NCBI RefSeq assembly: GCF_963678635.1
Contig: NC_087065.1
Location: forward strand, 4,614,209 to 4,678,208
Source of the DNA: Symsagittifera roscoffensis
Lineage: Eukaryota > Xenacoelomorpha > Acoela > Convolutidae
Reading direction: 5' to 3'
DNA: 64,000 nt
Shown: in pieces, positions 52,867 to 64,000 of the stretch
How the letters are laid out: each line of letters opens with the position of its first letter
How positions within the stretch are numbered: the first letter of the stretch is position 1
Notes under the pieces: generated by a model
The model's input: the letters and a program-made list of their open reading frames with translations, nothing else
Databases searched by the model: none
Told to the model about the DNA's origin: nothing
Program-made: the position numbers and the translations under genes

Positions 52867-53984
52867 ACAGACACTTTAACCAGACATACATTCACTCACG
52901 ACACAGCATAGATAAGCAAGAAATGGGAGAAAAATTATCATCACATAGAATCCAGGAATCGCAGCCTCTGCTTTTCGATTAAAATAGTTGTAGTCCTTAG
53001 AAATTTATATTCGCCATTTCACGATGTCTTTTGGAGAAGAGCTTGACTTTGAGTTAATTGATTGTAAATTACCAAATTTTATTAAGAGTCAGTTTTTTTT
53101 TCTGATTAATTACGTTAATTGACTCTTTTCCAACTGTCTGTTGGCTATGTTTTACTTAATTTATTGTTTTCGTTTGCTGCTTTCAAGTTCAATGAATCGA
53201 ATCAGAACTGATTTGGATCATGGTTTTTTTCATGTTACGCTTTACATATTGGTTAAAAATCATAATCGTGAGGACAAAAAGTTAAGTTGGTCAATATTTC
53301 TTGAAATAATGATAGAAATTTTTCTGATTCATTCTGGAGCTTGAAATTTTGTTGGCTTTACGTGCAATGCACCACGCCGTTGTAAATTGTACATATATAC
53401 ATATTAGTTCACTGTATATTGCGCGCTGTTGATATGCTCATGTTTTTGGTGCCAATTGTCACTTATCTAGAGCCCAGCATTTAATTTAATTGTCCTACAA
53501 TCATTTCTTATTTAGAAGATCAGTTCCCAATAATTCAGGGTGTTGCATTTAAAATGTTATTATTTAAATCTAACAAGTAAACTTCGTATTTCTTAAGTTG
53601 AGCAGATTGTGCAACACTTATAAAATCAAGAACCGCGGCTCCGGCAACTATGTTCTGGTTAATTTTGTTCTGGTCAACCATAGAATCGCGGCGCTAGGCA
53701 ACTATGTTCCAGCCACTTTTTCTGGTCAACTATAGCTTTTAGAGTCATTTTTTTGCTGTATTCTATGCAATAGTTTGACCGGTCCTAATTTATGCCAACT
53801 GATGCATATAAGCTTCGCTTCTGAATTTTCCAGCTTTTGTCAATTATAATCCCTAAATACAGTAGGTTTAATTAAAACGATAAAAAAAGTGTTTGAGAAC
53901 AATTAACAGTAATATGTTCTTAAGAGTCGAAGAACTTAGTTCAGACTCTTATGTAGGTCGTGATGATTGATATATTGTATTTTT
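52867..53984. other. Downstream of CFAP418; no gene seen
   Basis: Contains a GACTCTTTTCCAACTGTCTG block near 53119, which recurs at 54374, 59686 and 60891 as part of the ~1.1-kb family. Otherwise AT-rich with nothing named. Confidence 0.45.
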
Positions 53985-54420
53985 TTTTCAGGAAAAGTCT
54001 TGTTCAGACTTTTCCTGAAAAGTAAGATTTGTTCACGCTCAAAATTAATTTTTTTGCGGTTTGACTTTTGATTTCTTGAGTTCAGTTTGACTTAAGTTCC
54101 GTTCATTTCCTTGGTTATCAGGAAGACAAAGTCTTCTATCGAGCAACTAAAGTGTAAAAGTCGCGAAAAACGTGATCGATTCCTATTTTCGATAGTGGAA
54201 TTTATTTTCAGATTTCGCAGCTGAAGAAAAACTTTTCTTATTGATCCAGATTTTTCAAACTGATTTACTGTTATCAAAGAAAAAGTGTCAATCATAAATA
54301 GTTCTTGAATTTCAAAGAAATTCAAGGCCATCTATGTTTTATTCGAAAGTTTTTTTTCTATTTATTTACGTTCATTGACTCTTTTCTAATTGTCTGCTGG
54401 CTATGGTCGATTTAGTAGAA
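53920..54420. repeat. Copy of the dispersed ~1.1-kb repeat, 5' half
   Basis: GACTCTTATGTAGGTCGTGATG near 53944, a CGTGATCGATTC block near 54171 and a GACTCTTTT...GGCTATG block near 54374 follow the order of 59240-59715. Confidence 0.5.
53985..54021. repeat. Perfect 16-bp hairpin
   Basis: TTTTCAGGAAAAGTCT (53985-54000) pairs with 54006-54021 across a 5-base loop. Other copies of the surrounding repeat have only one arm. Confidence 0.65.
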
Positions 54421-54683
54421 TAAAGCCCTGTCAATAGTTTGATTGTTCAACGTTTCTAAATATTGGCTGTTATTTCCGGTACAACTACTGCTTGTATTTT
54501 GCAAATCGAAATAATTTGATTTTTTTTTATGGTTTTAAATGCTGTTCAAAAAAAGCATGGAGATGTTTTGGTTGAAAACCTATACTTACTTAATTTTCTA
54601 CAAAAGTTTCACATGAGATTGAGTTGATGGTTTTGCCAAGTCGAGAAAAACAGTTGTGTTTTCTTATGCCCGCATATAGACCA

Positions 54684-54896
54684 GAAATTTAGCGACTGAA
54701 TATTTTGCTGATTTTTTTTCTGATGAAATCTTATCTGATTAATCTAGTGGACAAAGTAAAGCGCAATTTCACTCTTTTACTCTCTAAAATCCCTTCAGTG
54801 CCTGAAAACTTGAAATTGCGTTTCACTTTGTCCACTAGAGTAATCAGATAGGGTTTCATTAGAAAAAATCAGCAAATTATTCAGTCGCTAAATTTC
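54684..54896. repeat. Fold-back element with ~87-bp arms
   Basis: 54684-54770 and 54811-54896 are inverted copies with a few differences, separated by about 40 bases. A single diverged arm is at 56489-56583. Looks like a MITE or fold-back; no ORF. Confidence 0.7.
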
Positions 54897-55654
54897 AATT
54901 TCAAGGACCATTTTGGGCAACAGTTACTGAAATAAAATTCTTACATCGGACGTGAGGAAATGATCTCAGCTGCCCTCTAAGAAATTATCTCTAATTGGCC
55001 TAAGGCTCTTACCAGTTTATTCAGTGTCTGAAAATGCCAGTTTTTATCATCTGTAATAAGTTTATCGAGAGGCGTTAAATTAAAGACACAACTAAGTTAA
55101 GGAAATTGTCAAACTAAACATTTTAAAGTTCTCGTTCATAAAGTTTCAACTCGCATAATTAACTTTTTCTCTTCCGCTTATTCGAAAAATTGTTTACTCC
55201 CATAGAAGACCTACTAAAGATGTGTTCACTTACCTAATAAGACTTACGCAACTTGTTCACGTTCTGGCTTGAACATGAAATCAAAAACTGAATTACATGA
55301 AATCAAAAACTGAGACTTAATTGTAGGGTAGCTGAGATCATTTGCTGGAAGTGGATGTAAAAGACTGTCCAAATTCCAAATAAAACTGCCCAAAATGGTC
55401 CTTGAGCTAAGGCACTTAGAGAGTAAATACCTATAGTTGCGTTGAATTTTGTCTTGTAGTGTATTCCAGAAGATAACTTTTTCTCATCATTCCATCTGTC
55501 AACTTAGTGATGGTTCCTCCAGTTTAGGCTGTCTTAGTAAGTTAAATTGAACACCATGGAACATCATTGCTTTGATACGTCATTAATCTAACCTTGTCAA
55601 AAATTGTTGGTCAAACTTTTAAGAGATAAGATAAAACTATATGTTATTAAACTA

Positions 55655-55960
55655 GCCAGCAGCTAGTGTATTAGTACGAAGCTTCTTTTTATTCTAACCT
55701 AACAAGCAACTAGAATTGTTCATTAAAAGTGTTCGCTTGTGTGCCTTTTTTCTATAATCACTATCTGTAGCATTAGAATTTTCATAGCATCTGTTCTCTG
55801 CTTTATTTGTGGCTGATGTTTGTCATATACTAAGCATCCGTGGCTTAGTGGTTATAGGTCTCATGTCGATGCCGATTCCTTGCTGACTTTTTGCTCATTC
55901 GAGGCTTGTTTTGACTTCTCTTATTGCACTTTATAGAGCTGCTTTTTGTGTTCTTGCTAG
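55655..55960 (+). repeat. SINE-like repeat with tRNA-like module, copy 3
   Basis: GTGTATTAGTACGAAGC near 55667, TCTGTTCTCTGCTTTATTTG near 55787, tRNA-like CATCCGTGGCTTAGTGGTTAT near 55836, ACTTTATAGAG near 55928. Best matched to copy 1. Confidence 0.5.
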
Positions 55961-56205
55961 TATTTGCGAAGAGAAGCTTTGCATGTGAATTCTTTTTATT
56001 GAAAATTTAAAGTGTTTTCGTTGTAAGCTGTGATTTTTTTTAAGGTTCCGATGGAATTTTCAATGAACTAGGTGTTTTGAAGCTAAGTGGTCTGTTTTTG
56101 AGAGCAACACTTTCCTTATTTTAATTTTATTTGGAACAAAAATTGTTCTAGTCAAACGTTTTTCATGAAAGGCCTGAACAATTTTCAAAATCAGAAAAAT
56201 ATTTT
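55961..56205. repeat. Duplicated ~245-bp block, copy 1
   Basis: Matches 56615-56855 in the same direction (GCGAAGAGAAGCTTTGC, then GATTCCGATGGAATTTTC-like, then TTTTGAAGCTAAGTG). Confidence 0.7.
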
Positions 56206-56614
56206 TGTCTAACTAGAAATAGTTTTTAGATCAGTAGTTAAATTGTCTTTTCCTATTGTTAAAATATTGAACGTAGTGAAGACTCTTATGTGGGTCTTGG
56301 CGACTTTTTTTCAGGATAAAGTCTTGAAATGCTCTTATAACTACAGATGTGCATTCATACATATTAATGCATATATGAATGCACGTAGGTAATATGCACT
56401 TTTTGAGCTTAATTGAAATTCATCTACTGAAAGATACGTAAATAGCACTCTTCAAATAGCAACATGGAAATGTTTTCGTATGCTCGCATATAGACCAGAA
56501 ATTTAGCGACTGAATGATTTGCTGATGTTTTCTAATGAAATCCTATCTGATTATTCTAGCGGACAAAGTAAAACGCAATTTCAAGTTTTTTTTTCTCAAA
56601 AATGCTCTCCCTAG
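56206..56614. other. Spacer with pieces of two repeat families
   Basis: 56271-56390 recurs almost identically at 59230-59350 (GAAGACTCTTATGTGGGTCTTG, then GTGCATTCATACATATTAATGC). 56489-56583 is one arm of the fold-back at 54684. No gene. Confidence 0.55.
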
Positions 56615-56855
56615 TGTTTGCGAAGAGAAGCTTTGCCTGTGTAAAGTCTCTTTATTGAAAATTTAAAGTGTTTCCGTTGTAAGTTATGGTTTTTAAAAGA
56701 TTCCGATGGAATTTTCAATGAGGTGTTTTGAAGCTAAGTGATCTGTTTTTGAGTGCAACGCTCTCCTTCTTTTATTTGGAACAAAAATTGTTTTGTCAAA
56801 CTTTTTTCTCCATGTTCATGAAGTGCCTGAACAATTTTTAGAATCAGAAAAAGGT
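56615..56855. repeat. Duplicated ~245-bp block, copy 2
   Basis: See 55961-56205; offset about 655. Confidence 0.7.
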
Positions 56856-56999
56856 TTTTGTAATTACACCGAAGACTTTAGTCAAGGTGTTATGGTATCG
56901 TGTAACGGGTTTTTTTTTTAATGTTGTCTGTTGTCAAGTGTCGACAAATAACGTCCACAGTTATCAATTATCATGTGGGCTGGACTATATCGCGCTATG

Positions 57000-58235
57000 T
57001 CACGTGATTGCGTATGTTTGTTTCTTTATTTGTTCATCTTTATTTATTTAATTATCTGTTCTTCTATATTTTTAATTATGTTTAGTTTGCTTATATTTAT
57101 TTATAATTTATGTATGTACATATTTATTTTTGTTTATTTTTATCACGTGTTTTGTTTATTTATTTAATTATTCTTTCTTTCATTTAGTTTTGCTTTTATT
57201 ATTTCTGCGTGTGTATTTATTTAATTTATTTATTTTCATTTATTTATATTATGGGTCTGTTTGTTTGGTTATTTGTTCATATATATTTTTTCATGTCTAT
57301 TTAATTATTTGTACATTTCACTTTTGCTTTTATTTATTTATTTATTTATTTATTTATGTATTTATTTATGTATTTATTTATTTATTTATGTATTGATTTA
57401 TTTTTTTATTGCTTATTTATTTATCAGGTGTGTTTTGTTTATTTGTTGATATTTATTTCTATATTTATTTAATTATTCTTTCTTTCATTTAGTTTTGCTT
57501 TTATTATTTATGTATGTGTATTTATTTCATTTATTTATTTTCATTTATTCATATTATGGGTCTGTTTGTTTGGTTATTTGTTCATATATATTTTTTCATG
57601 TCTATTTAATTATTTGTACATTTCACTTTTGCTTTTTTTTATTTATATATTTATTTATTTATGTATTCATTTATGTATTTATTTATTTATTTATGTATTG
57701 ATTTATTTTTTTATTGCTTATTTCTTTATCAGGTGTGTTTTGTTTATTTGTTGATATTTATTTCTATATTTATTTAATTATTCTTTCTTTCATTTAGTTT
57801 TGCTTTTATTATTTATGTATGTGTATTTATTTAATTCATTTACTTTCATTTATTTATATTATGGGTCTGTTTGTTTGGTTATTTGTTCATGAGATATATA
57901 TTTTTTCATGTTAATTTAATTATTTGTACATTTCAGTTTTGCGTTTATTTATTTATTTATTTATTTATTTATGTATGTATTTGTTTATTTATTTATGTAT
58001 TGATTTATTTTTTTATTGTTTATTTATTTATCAGGTGTGTTTTGTTTATTCGTTGATATTTATTGCTATATTTATTTAATTATTTTCTTTCATTTAGTTT
58101 TGCTTTTATTTATTATTCATGTATGTATTTATTTATTCATTTATTTATTTATGTTTATTTATTTTTGGTTTGTTCGTTCATTTGTTGGTTTGTTCGTTCA
58201 TTTATTTATTTATTTAGTTAGCGTCTTTGTTGTTT
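57000..58235. repeat. TTTA-rich satellite with ~305-bp higher-order period
   Basis: Runs of ATTT/ATTTATGT dominate. Landmarks such as ATGGGTCTGTTTGTTTGG recur at 57251, 57556 and 57861, exactly 305 bases apart, giving three full higher-order units plus edges. Long Phe/Tyr/Ile frames here are artefacts of the repeat. Confidence 0.8.
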
Positions 58236-58274
58236 GATTGTGAAATTTGATGTTTTACTTCTTAGCTATGTAGT

Positions 58275-59100
58275 CAATATAGCAAAATTTTGGTGTATAT
58301 ATGTGTTAGTAAGATTTTTAGTTCTACAACGTTTATTCAGGCTCTTTGTCGATATAGCAAAATATTGGTGTATACATGTGTTAGTACGATTTTAGCTCTA
58401 GAACTGTTATTCCATGATCTTTGTCAATATAGCAAAATTTTGGTGTATACATGTGTTAGTACGATTTTTAGCTCTAGAACTGTTATTCCATGATCTTTGT
58501 CAATATAGCAAAAATTTGACGTATACATGTGTTATTACGATTTTTAGTTCTCGAACTGTTATTTCATGATCTTTGTCAATATATCAAAATTTTATTGTAT
58601 ACATGTGTTAGTACCATTTTTAGTTCTCGAACTGTTATTCCATGATCTTTGTCAATATAGCAAAATTTTGGTGTATACATGTGTTAGTACGATTTTTAGC
58701 TCTAGAACTGTTATTCCATGATCTTTGTCAATATAGCAAAAATTTGACGTATACATGTGTTAGTACGATTTTTAGCTCTCGAACTGTAATTTCATGATCT
58801 TTGCCAATATAGCAAAATTTTGGTGTATACATGTGTTCGTACGATTTTTAGCTCACGAACTGTTATTTCAGGCCCTTTGTCAATATAGTAAAATTTTGGT
58901 GTATACATGTGTTAGTACGATTTTTAGTTCTAGAAATGTTATTTTATGATCTTCGTTGATATATCAAAAATTTAACCTATACATGTGTTAGTACGATTTT
59001 TAGTTCTAGAACTGTTATTTCAGGCTCTTTCTCGATATAGCAAAATTTTGGTGTATACATGTATTTGTACGATTTTTTGTTCTAGAACTGTTATTCTTCA
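58275..59100. repeat. Eleven tandem ~76-bp units
   Basis: GTATACATGTGTTAGTACGATTTTTAG-like landmark at about 58301, 58375, 58451, 58526, 58601, 58679, 58754, 58831, 58906, 58982 and 59058 (steps 74-78). Each unit also has CTTTGTCAATATAGCAAAAT and GAACTGTTATTCCATG-like parts. Confidence 0.85.
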
Positions 59101-59194
59101 ATTATTAGTTGTTCAAGTTGTTTGGTTTTTGCTTCAGTTTCTATGCCTTCGGTGTATTGCGCGTAGCGCCTATGTTTAGAAATAGTTTTTAGAC

Positions 59195-60320
59195 CAGTAG
59201 TTAAATTATCTTTTCCTATTGTTAAAATATTGAACGTAGTGAAGACTCTTATGTGGGTCTTGGTGATTTTTTTTTCAGGATAAAGTCTTGAAATGCTCTT
59301 ATAACTAAAGATGTGCATTCATACATATTAATGCATTTATGAATGCAGTTAATATATATGCACTTTTTGAGCTTTATTGAATCCATCTACTGAAAGTTAC
59401 GTAAATAGCACTCTTCAAACACGAACTTGGAAATAGCGCGAAAATACGTGAACGGTTTCTATTTTCGAATGTGGAATTTAATTGTTAGATTTCCAGCGGA
59501 ATAAAAACTTTGCCTTTTGATCCAATTTTTTCAAGTCGGGTTAATTTTATCAGAAAAGCGCCAATCATAAGTTATTCTTGATATTCAAAGAGCTGCAATG
59601 GTATCTACTATTTTTCCTTTGCATTTCGAAAGTTGTAATTTTTTCAACAAAGTCAGTGTTTTTCACTGTTTCTTTGCATTCATTACTCTTTTTCAATTGT
59701 CAGTTGGCTATGATTTGTCTTGTTGTCAGGAACTACGCATTGTTTTAATTCAATACTATTATTGTTACGACCATTTGAAAAATGGAGAGGAACTTTGTAT
59801 TCGAGTGTGTTTTAGTTTTTTCTTTTTTTGTTTACCACGAAAAATTAGGTACCGCAAATAATCGGTGAAATTATTCGACTGATTTATCATATTAAAGACC
59901 TTTGAGTCATGGTTCAGTGTCGAAAAAAAAACCCGTTGGAAATTTTCTTAGAAAAAAATAAGTCTAATTTTGAACAAATAAAGCAAGCGAGCAGGCTGTT
60001 TTAAGCTCAAGCATTTTACAAAATTTTTTGTGCCTTATTTCAAAAATTTAACCAAAAAAAGGTTCGGAATTTTTTCAAAGTTTTTTTCTAATTTTTTTCT
60101 GGTAATTTTATACAAAAGTCGTTGTCTAATTTGCTATTTTACAATGACGATCGAGTATGCCTAAGCTCTAGTTTTTCGTTCAGATCTTTTAATCACACTA
60201 TCATAAAAAACGACACTTATTTGTGAAATCTGTTTTTGTTGTTTTTTAAGACCATTGTCGGAATATTATTTGCTACTTGCACAGTAACCAGCTATCCTTG
60301 TTCTTTATTATTTGAAAATA
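59195..60320. repeat. Fullest copy of the dispersed ~1.1-kb repeat
   Basis: Contains all blocks in order: GAAGACTCTTATGTGGG, a TTCGAATGTGGAATTT block, TTTTTCAATTGTCAGTTGGC, GGAGAGGAACTTTG, TTAGGTACCGCAAATAATCGG, GAGTATGCCTAAGCTC and CCAGCTATCCTTG. No ORF, no obvious terminal repeats. A partial copy follows at 60470-61000. Confidence 0.55.
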
Positions 60321-61409
60321 TCTCAAAACAAAATTCACGATACTTTTTATGATATTTTGTTTTTACTGTTCACAAAGTTGCTTTCTCTCAGATAATGATT
60401 AATTTTAACTCGTGAAAATTCATTAAAACTCGGTCAGTATTATTTGAAACTTTGATTTTGTAAGATTCGATGAACGTAATTCAGACTCTTATGTAGGTCG
60501 CGATGCTTGTTTCTGTTCTTTGTTCTGGAAAATTTCTCAAAATTTGTTCCGGCTCAATTTTGAGTTTTCCCGGTTTGACTTTTGATTTCTATGCATATTC
60601 AGTTCATTTCTTTTGTTGAAAGGAAGGCCAACTCCTCTAACATCAAAAGTTTGAAGGACACGAAAGACGTGATCGATTCTAGTTTCAAAGAAGGTTTTTT
60701 TTCAGATTTCCCAGCGGAATAAAAACTTCACTTAATAATACATTTTTTTTCAAATTGGGTTGTTTTTAACAGAAAAAATGCCATCATTTATTGTTCTTGA
60801 AATTCAAAGAGCTTGAAAGCCGTCTATTTTATTTTGAAATTTGAAAATAGAGATTTCAAAAAACAAGTCAGCAATTTTTCTTGTTTCATTGACTCTTTTT
60901 CAAATGTCTGTTGGCTAATTTTAGCGGTTTTCTGTTCCGAAGAAACTTTCTATTCGGGTGTCTCATGTGCACAAAATCAGGTAGCAATTATAAACTTAGC
61001 TTGGCTTAATTGAAGTATCGTATTATAATATCGTACCTCACTTGTTTTTTTCCAGTGTAATAGCTCGTTTCAAGCTTTTTAATTTTTATTGGGGCAGGTT
61101 TTATCCTTTTGTTTCAAAAATTAGTAAGTGCCCTTTTTTAGAACCATTTACAACCCTCTGTAGCATAAAGAATTATACAGTGATCCGTTTTCGAAACTTG
61201 AGAAGTTTTTTACTTCGCTTTTTTTAATTAAATTTTCTACCTTTTGTTGGTATTGTTCTGATTTGCTTTTTGCCTCAATATGTTCATTATTCAATAGGTT
61301 ATTTGAAAAGCTGAACGAACCCATATTAGTTATGAATGAAAAGCTGTGTTCAATCACAGTCACAGAACTGTACCTTGAAAAGCGCGGTCTGTGTTTAGAC
61401 AACCGCCTG
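60321..61409. other. Further partial repeat copy and unassigned sequence
   Basis: 60470-61000 repeats the 5' half of the ~1.1-kb family (TCAGACTCTTATGTAGGTCG near 60481, GACTCTTTTTCAAATGTCTG near 60891). 61000-61409 is unassigned. Confidence 0.45.
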
Positions 61410-61560
61410 TTCATACTCGCCAGTAAGCACACAAATACTATATCAACCAATCAGAATTGAGATGAAAAAGCAAACTTACGAAAAAAAATATATTAATTTC
61501 TTCCTGGTTTCGATTCTGATTGGTATATATAGAATTTGTCTGCTTACTGACGAGTATGAA
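61410..61560. repeat. Fold-back element with ~50-bp arms and inverted CCAAT boxes
   Basis: 61410-61460 (TTCATACTCGCCAGTAAGC...CCAATCAG) is mirrored by 61511-61560 with about 85% identity; spacer about 50 bases. The pairing brings a CCAATCAG and its complement close. Likely a MITE, 0.5 kb upstream of the next gene. Confidence 0.65.
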
Positions 61561-62084
61561 TACGAAGTTTTCTAAATACTGCTACGTAACCAGCTTGATT
61601 GCAGTTGTCTCAAACATTCATTCAGTATTTTCTCGCTAGAAATGAATATCTAACTATTCTAGAATGTTCTAAATTCACTCAAATTCTTTTTATGGCTTAT
61701 GATGTTTACAGTAGTGATAGTCAGAATTTGTGGTGTAATTGTTTTACCGCCACCATAAGCTAGTACGATTTAATAAAATATACCAATACTATTTTCACTA
61801 ACACCATTGACACGACGTTGATTTTCTTTCTACTAGCGGTAGCTCTATTCCTTTGCTATTTATTATTACTGCAATTCCTTGGTAAGGTTGAGCATCGAAG
61901 AGCTAAACGTTATTAACCTCTAAAAATACATTCGGCGTTCATTTCAGGGCGTGAATTGCTTTGCTTTTACTAAGTGGGCCCAGCTGAAACCAAATAAAAA
62001 GAACAGCAACCATTATCATCTCAGTTCAATCAACTGCAATCATCAGTTTTCAAATTTTTGAGCCAAAATTGATAAAAACTGAAG
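61561..62084. other. Upstream region of the AN1 zinc-finger gene
   Basis: About 520 bases, AT-rich, with no ORF. It probably holds the promoter and 5' UTR; no convincing TATA box or motif stands out. Confidence 0.4.
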
Positions 62085-63751
62085 ATGGAAATCGGGACGC
62101 ACTGCAATTTGTCAGAGTGTCATGCTCTGGACTTTCTGCCGATCAAGTGTGACGCGTGTTCTGGAGTGTTTTGCGAGCGACACATGCAGTATGAGAATCA
62201 CAGGTGTCCAGTAGCACCGCACGAGAGAAGGGGTAGACAAGTTCCAGTCTGTCCTCTGTGTAATTGTCCAGTGCCTCTGGCTTCGTCTGATGAGTCTGTG
62301 GATTTGGTGGTGGGTCGACATATTGACAACGACTGTCGCTCCCAGCCTGCGCTAGACAAGCGAAGTCAGGTAATAATCAATTTTTGATGTTCAGTTTTGG
62401 TTGCAAAGAGGAGCTGAAAATTTACTCGCATATTGCCGGAAATTCCTCTGCTTCGAGTGAAAGTTTGAAAGCGTGAATTATTTTTGCAGTTGCATAATAA
62501 AAATTCATATGGATACCGTTTTCTAACATTGAGTTAATACATTGAAAAGGTTAATCATACAAAGTTTCATGAATTTTAATCATTTTCATCATTATTTAAT
62601 AGGTACGAGTAATTAAAGGCTACTTTTGCCCCTGATTTAGATCATTTTCATGGTAGTACCAGTAGTTTTTCTACTTGTTCATTTAAAATAATTTTAGTTC
62701 GGATTTGTTTTTTACTACTCACGGATTTTTTACTTTTAAAAATGCACACTGGGTTGGAAAAAGACGTATTAAATCATGAACATTTTGTCAATTTTTTTTT
62801 GAATTTATTAGGTGGCACGCTGTGTGGCGAAAGGGTGTCGCAAAAGAGATTTGACCTCGATCAAGTGTGGTCAGTGTGACATGACAGTTTGTATCAGGCA
62901 CAGACTGCCAGAGGATCACGACTGCTCGCAACACAAAAGAGAGCAGAGGATACCCTCGAATATTAGACAGCAGCAGCTACAATCACACACTCCCAGCTGG
63001 CTTCATTCGGGTTTCAACTCTATCTCAAACGCGCTCTCATACTCCTCACATCAAGGTGACTGACTCAAGCTCCAGAGGTCTCGGTTTCGAATCCGGTGAT
63101 GGTCTGGGAGCCATTGATTTTTTTTTGAATTTTTATGTATAGATTTATTTTTTTCCCACGAAGTCGTGGCAATTTATACAAAGCTGCTACCGTTTTAGTC
63201 AGTTCATGCAATGAATGTTTATGCTTCGTGGTTTTGTTTCATTTTTTTTACGTGTGTTTGACCGTAATTAAATTCACTTGGCTAAAAATCGGTCGAGAAA
63301 GCCCTTCCTCGTTTTTCTCGTAATTGACTCGATTCACTAGTCGTTTTGTTAGTTTTAAAATGGATGATTCATTTCAGGGACAACTAACACATCTCGCACG
63401 GTATCTAACAGACCATCTTCGGCTAGAAGTGCAAACAGTGACAGAAACTCACAGAGACCTCTGACATCTCATCGGGACGTCTCGGTTGGCAACGCGGGCA
63501 TGTCTGAAAGCGAAGCCTTGCAGGCCGCCCTGGCTATGTCAGCCGCCAGTGCTTCCGAGACACCGTCAGGGGAAGAGGGAATCAACGGTCAAACTGACAA
63601 CGCCACTCAGGAGGAACTAGACAGACAGTTAGCCCTGATGATCCAACAGGAGCAGATGGAAATTGGCGCCAGTGAAACCAACAGACCTCGCATCACTGCA
63701 AACTCACCCGCCAATAATCATAGTAGTCACAACAACTGTTCTCTGATGTAG
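62085..63751 (+). CDS. ZFAND2B: AN1-type zinc finger protein of the ZFAND2A/ZFAND2B (AIRAP) family
   Basis: Exons 62085-62369, 62812-63055 and 63378-63751 (GTAATA and GTGACT donors, TTATTAG and TTTCAG acceptors) give 300 residues. Two AN1 fingers: residues about 8-48 (LPIKCDACSGVFCERH) and about 99-140 (CRKRDLTSIKCGQCD, CIRHRLPEDHDC), with the conserved VPVCPLCNCPVP and GRHIDNDCRS between them. Two UIM-like helices follow (SEALQAALAMSAA and LDRQLALMIQQEQ). The protein ends CSLM, a CaaX prenylation box like that of ZFAND2B. ZFAND2 proteins couple p97/VCP and the proteasome to handle misfolded or translocating proteins, especially under arsenite stress. The UIMs plus CaaX favour the 2B form. 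AATAAA at 63855-63860 ends the gene. Confidence 0.9.
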
Positions 63752-63854
63752 TCAGAAACTAATTTGCATTCTACGTTAAAATTAATTTGAGTTTGTCCGA
63801 CCATGAAAATGACTCATTTTCACCAGTAGTTTAGTTCTATTATGACTTCAATCA

Positions 63855-63860
63855 AATAAA
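63855..63860 (+). promoter_or_regulatory. Polyadenylation signal of the AN1 gene
   Basis: AATAAA about 104 bases after the stop codon, followed by a T-rich stretch. Confidence 0.6.
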
Positions 63861-64000
63861 ATTTGAATTTATTTGTAGTAACCTTTTTTCTTCCTGTGTA
63901 CCAACTTTCTAATGAATTGAATTCAAGACTAAGTAAGATTATACCACTTTTTACTCGAGAAGAGCATTGAGTTTGCAATAGCGGAGATTGTAGCTTGTAG

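Noticed and set aside
57130-58237. Several 60-90 codon frames rich in Phe, Tyr, Ile and Leu resembling membrane proteins
   Set aside because: They are direct translations of (ATTT)n repeats.
1-64000. CRISPR arrays or bacterial operon structure
   Set aside because: No regular direct repeats with unique spacers, and genes are spliced eukaryotic types.

Overview
The window reads as nuclear DNA of an invertebrate animal. It is AT-rich, its genes are split by GT-AG introns, and it carries tRNA-derived short repeats, satellites and a large endogenous virus-like transposon. Three host genes can be read. On the left, a six-exon gene (2650-11066) encodes a charged coiled-coil protein that I do not recognise. 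In the right half lie an orthologue of CFAP418/C8orf37 (46616-52866, three exons) and an AN1 zinc-finger gene of the ZFAND2A/2B type (62085-63751, three exons, C-terminal CaaX box). All three are on the plus strand. I cannot name the phylum.

The centre (19025-45388, about 26.4 kb) is a Polinton/Maverick-like element. Terminal inverted repeats start AGTAGTAG, and the element is flanked by a 6-bp direct repeat GGCCCT at 19019-19024 and 45389-45394. It holds a double-jelly-roll-type capsid protein related to the F54H12.2-like family (MCP), an adenovirus-type cysteine protease (PRO), a P-loop packaging-ATPase fragment, a PC4-like ORF, several unidentified small ORFs, and a type-B DNA polymerase (PolB) with N-terminal zinc fingers. 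Nearly every gene is broken, so it is an old copy. No integrase was found.

The element is nested. It lies inside a short near-perfect palindrome (18905-19024 plus 45389-45457), which itself interrupts a decayed reverse transcriptase (RT) relic whose 5' part is at 17330-18904 and whose 3' part resumes at 45458-45836.

The interior is heavily rearranged. The left end, with about 2.4 kb of host flank, has been copied as a fold-back inversion (left arm 16624-19606, right arm 23298-27120). A 2.43-kb block including the left junction is tandemly duplicated (18448-20879 and 20880-23324). A 0.8-kb MCP-PRO block is duplicated (22851-23640 and 23739-24480). A roughly 3-kb unit of small ORFs is repeated at 30186, 33085 and, partly, 38718.

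Regulatory organisation is visible in the element. PolB and PRO each have a short spliced intron (67-73 bp) just upstream of the ATG. An array of five CCAAT boxes about 40 bp apart occurs in three copies, and twin CRE palindromes lie 60 bp apart upstream of PolB.

The rest is repeat-rich: a GTCGAA minisatellite (9990-10345), a ~168-bp tandem array inside CFAP418 intron 1, a dispersed ~1.1-kb non-coding family, tRNA-like SINE modules, fold-back elements, and a TTTA-rich block with a ~305-bp higher-order period next to eleven ~76-bp repeats (57000-59100).
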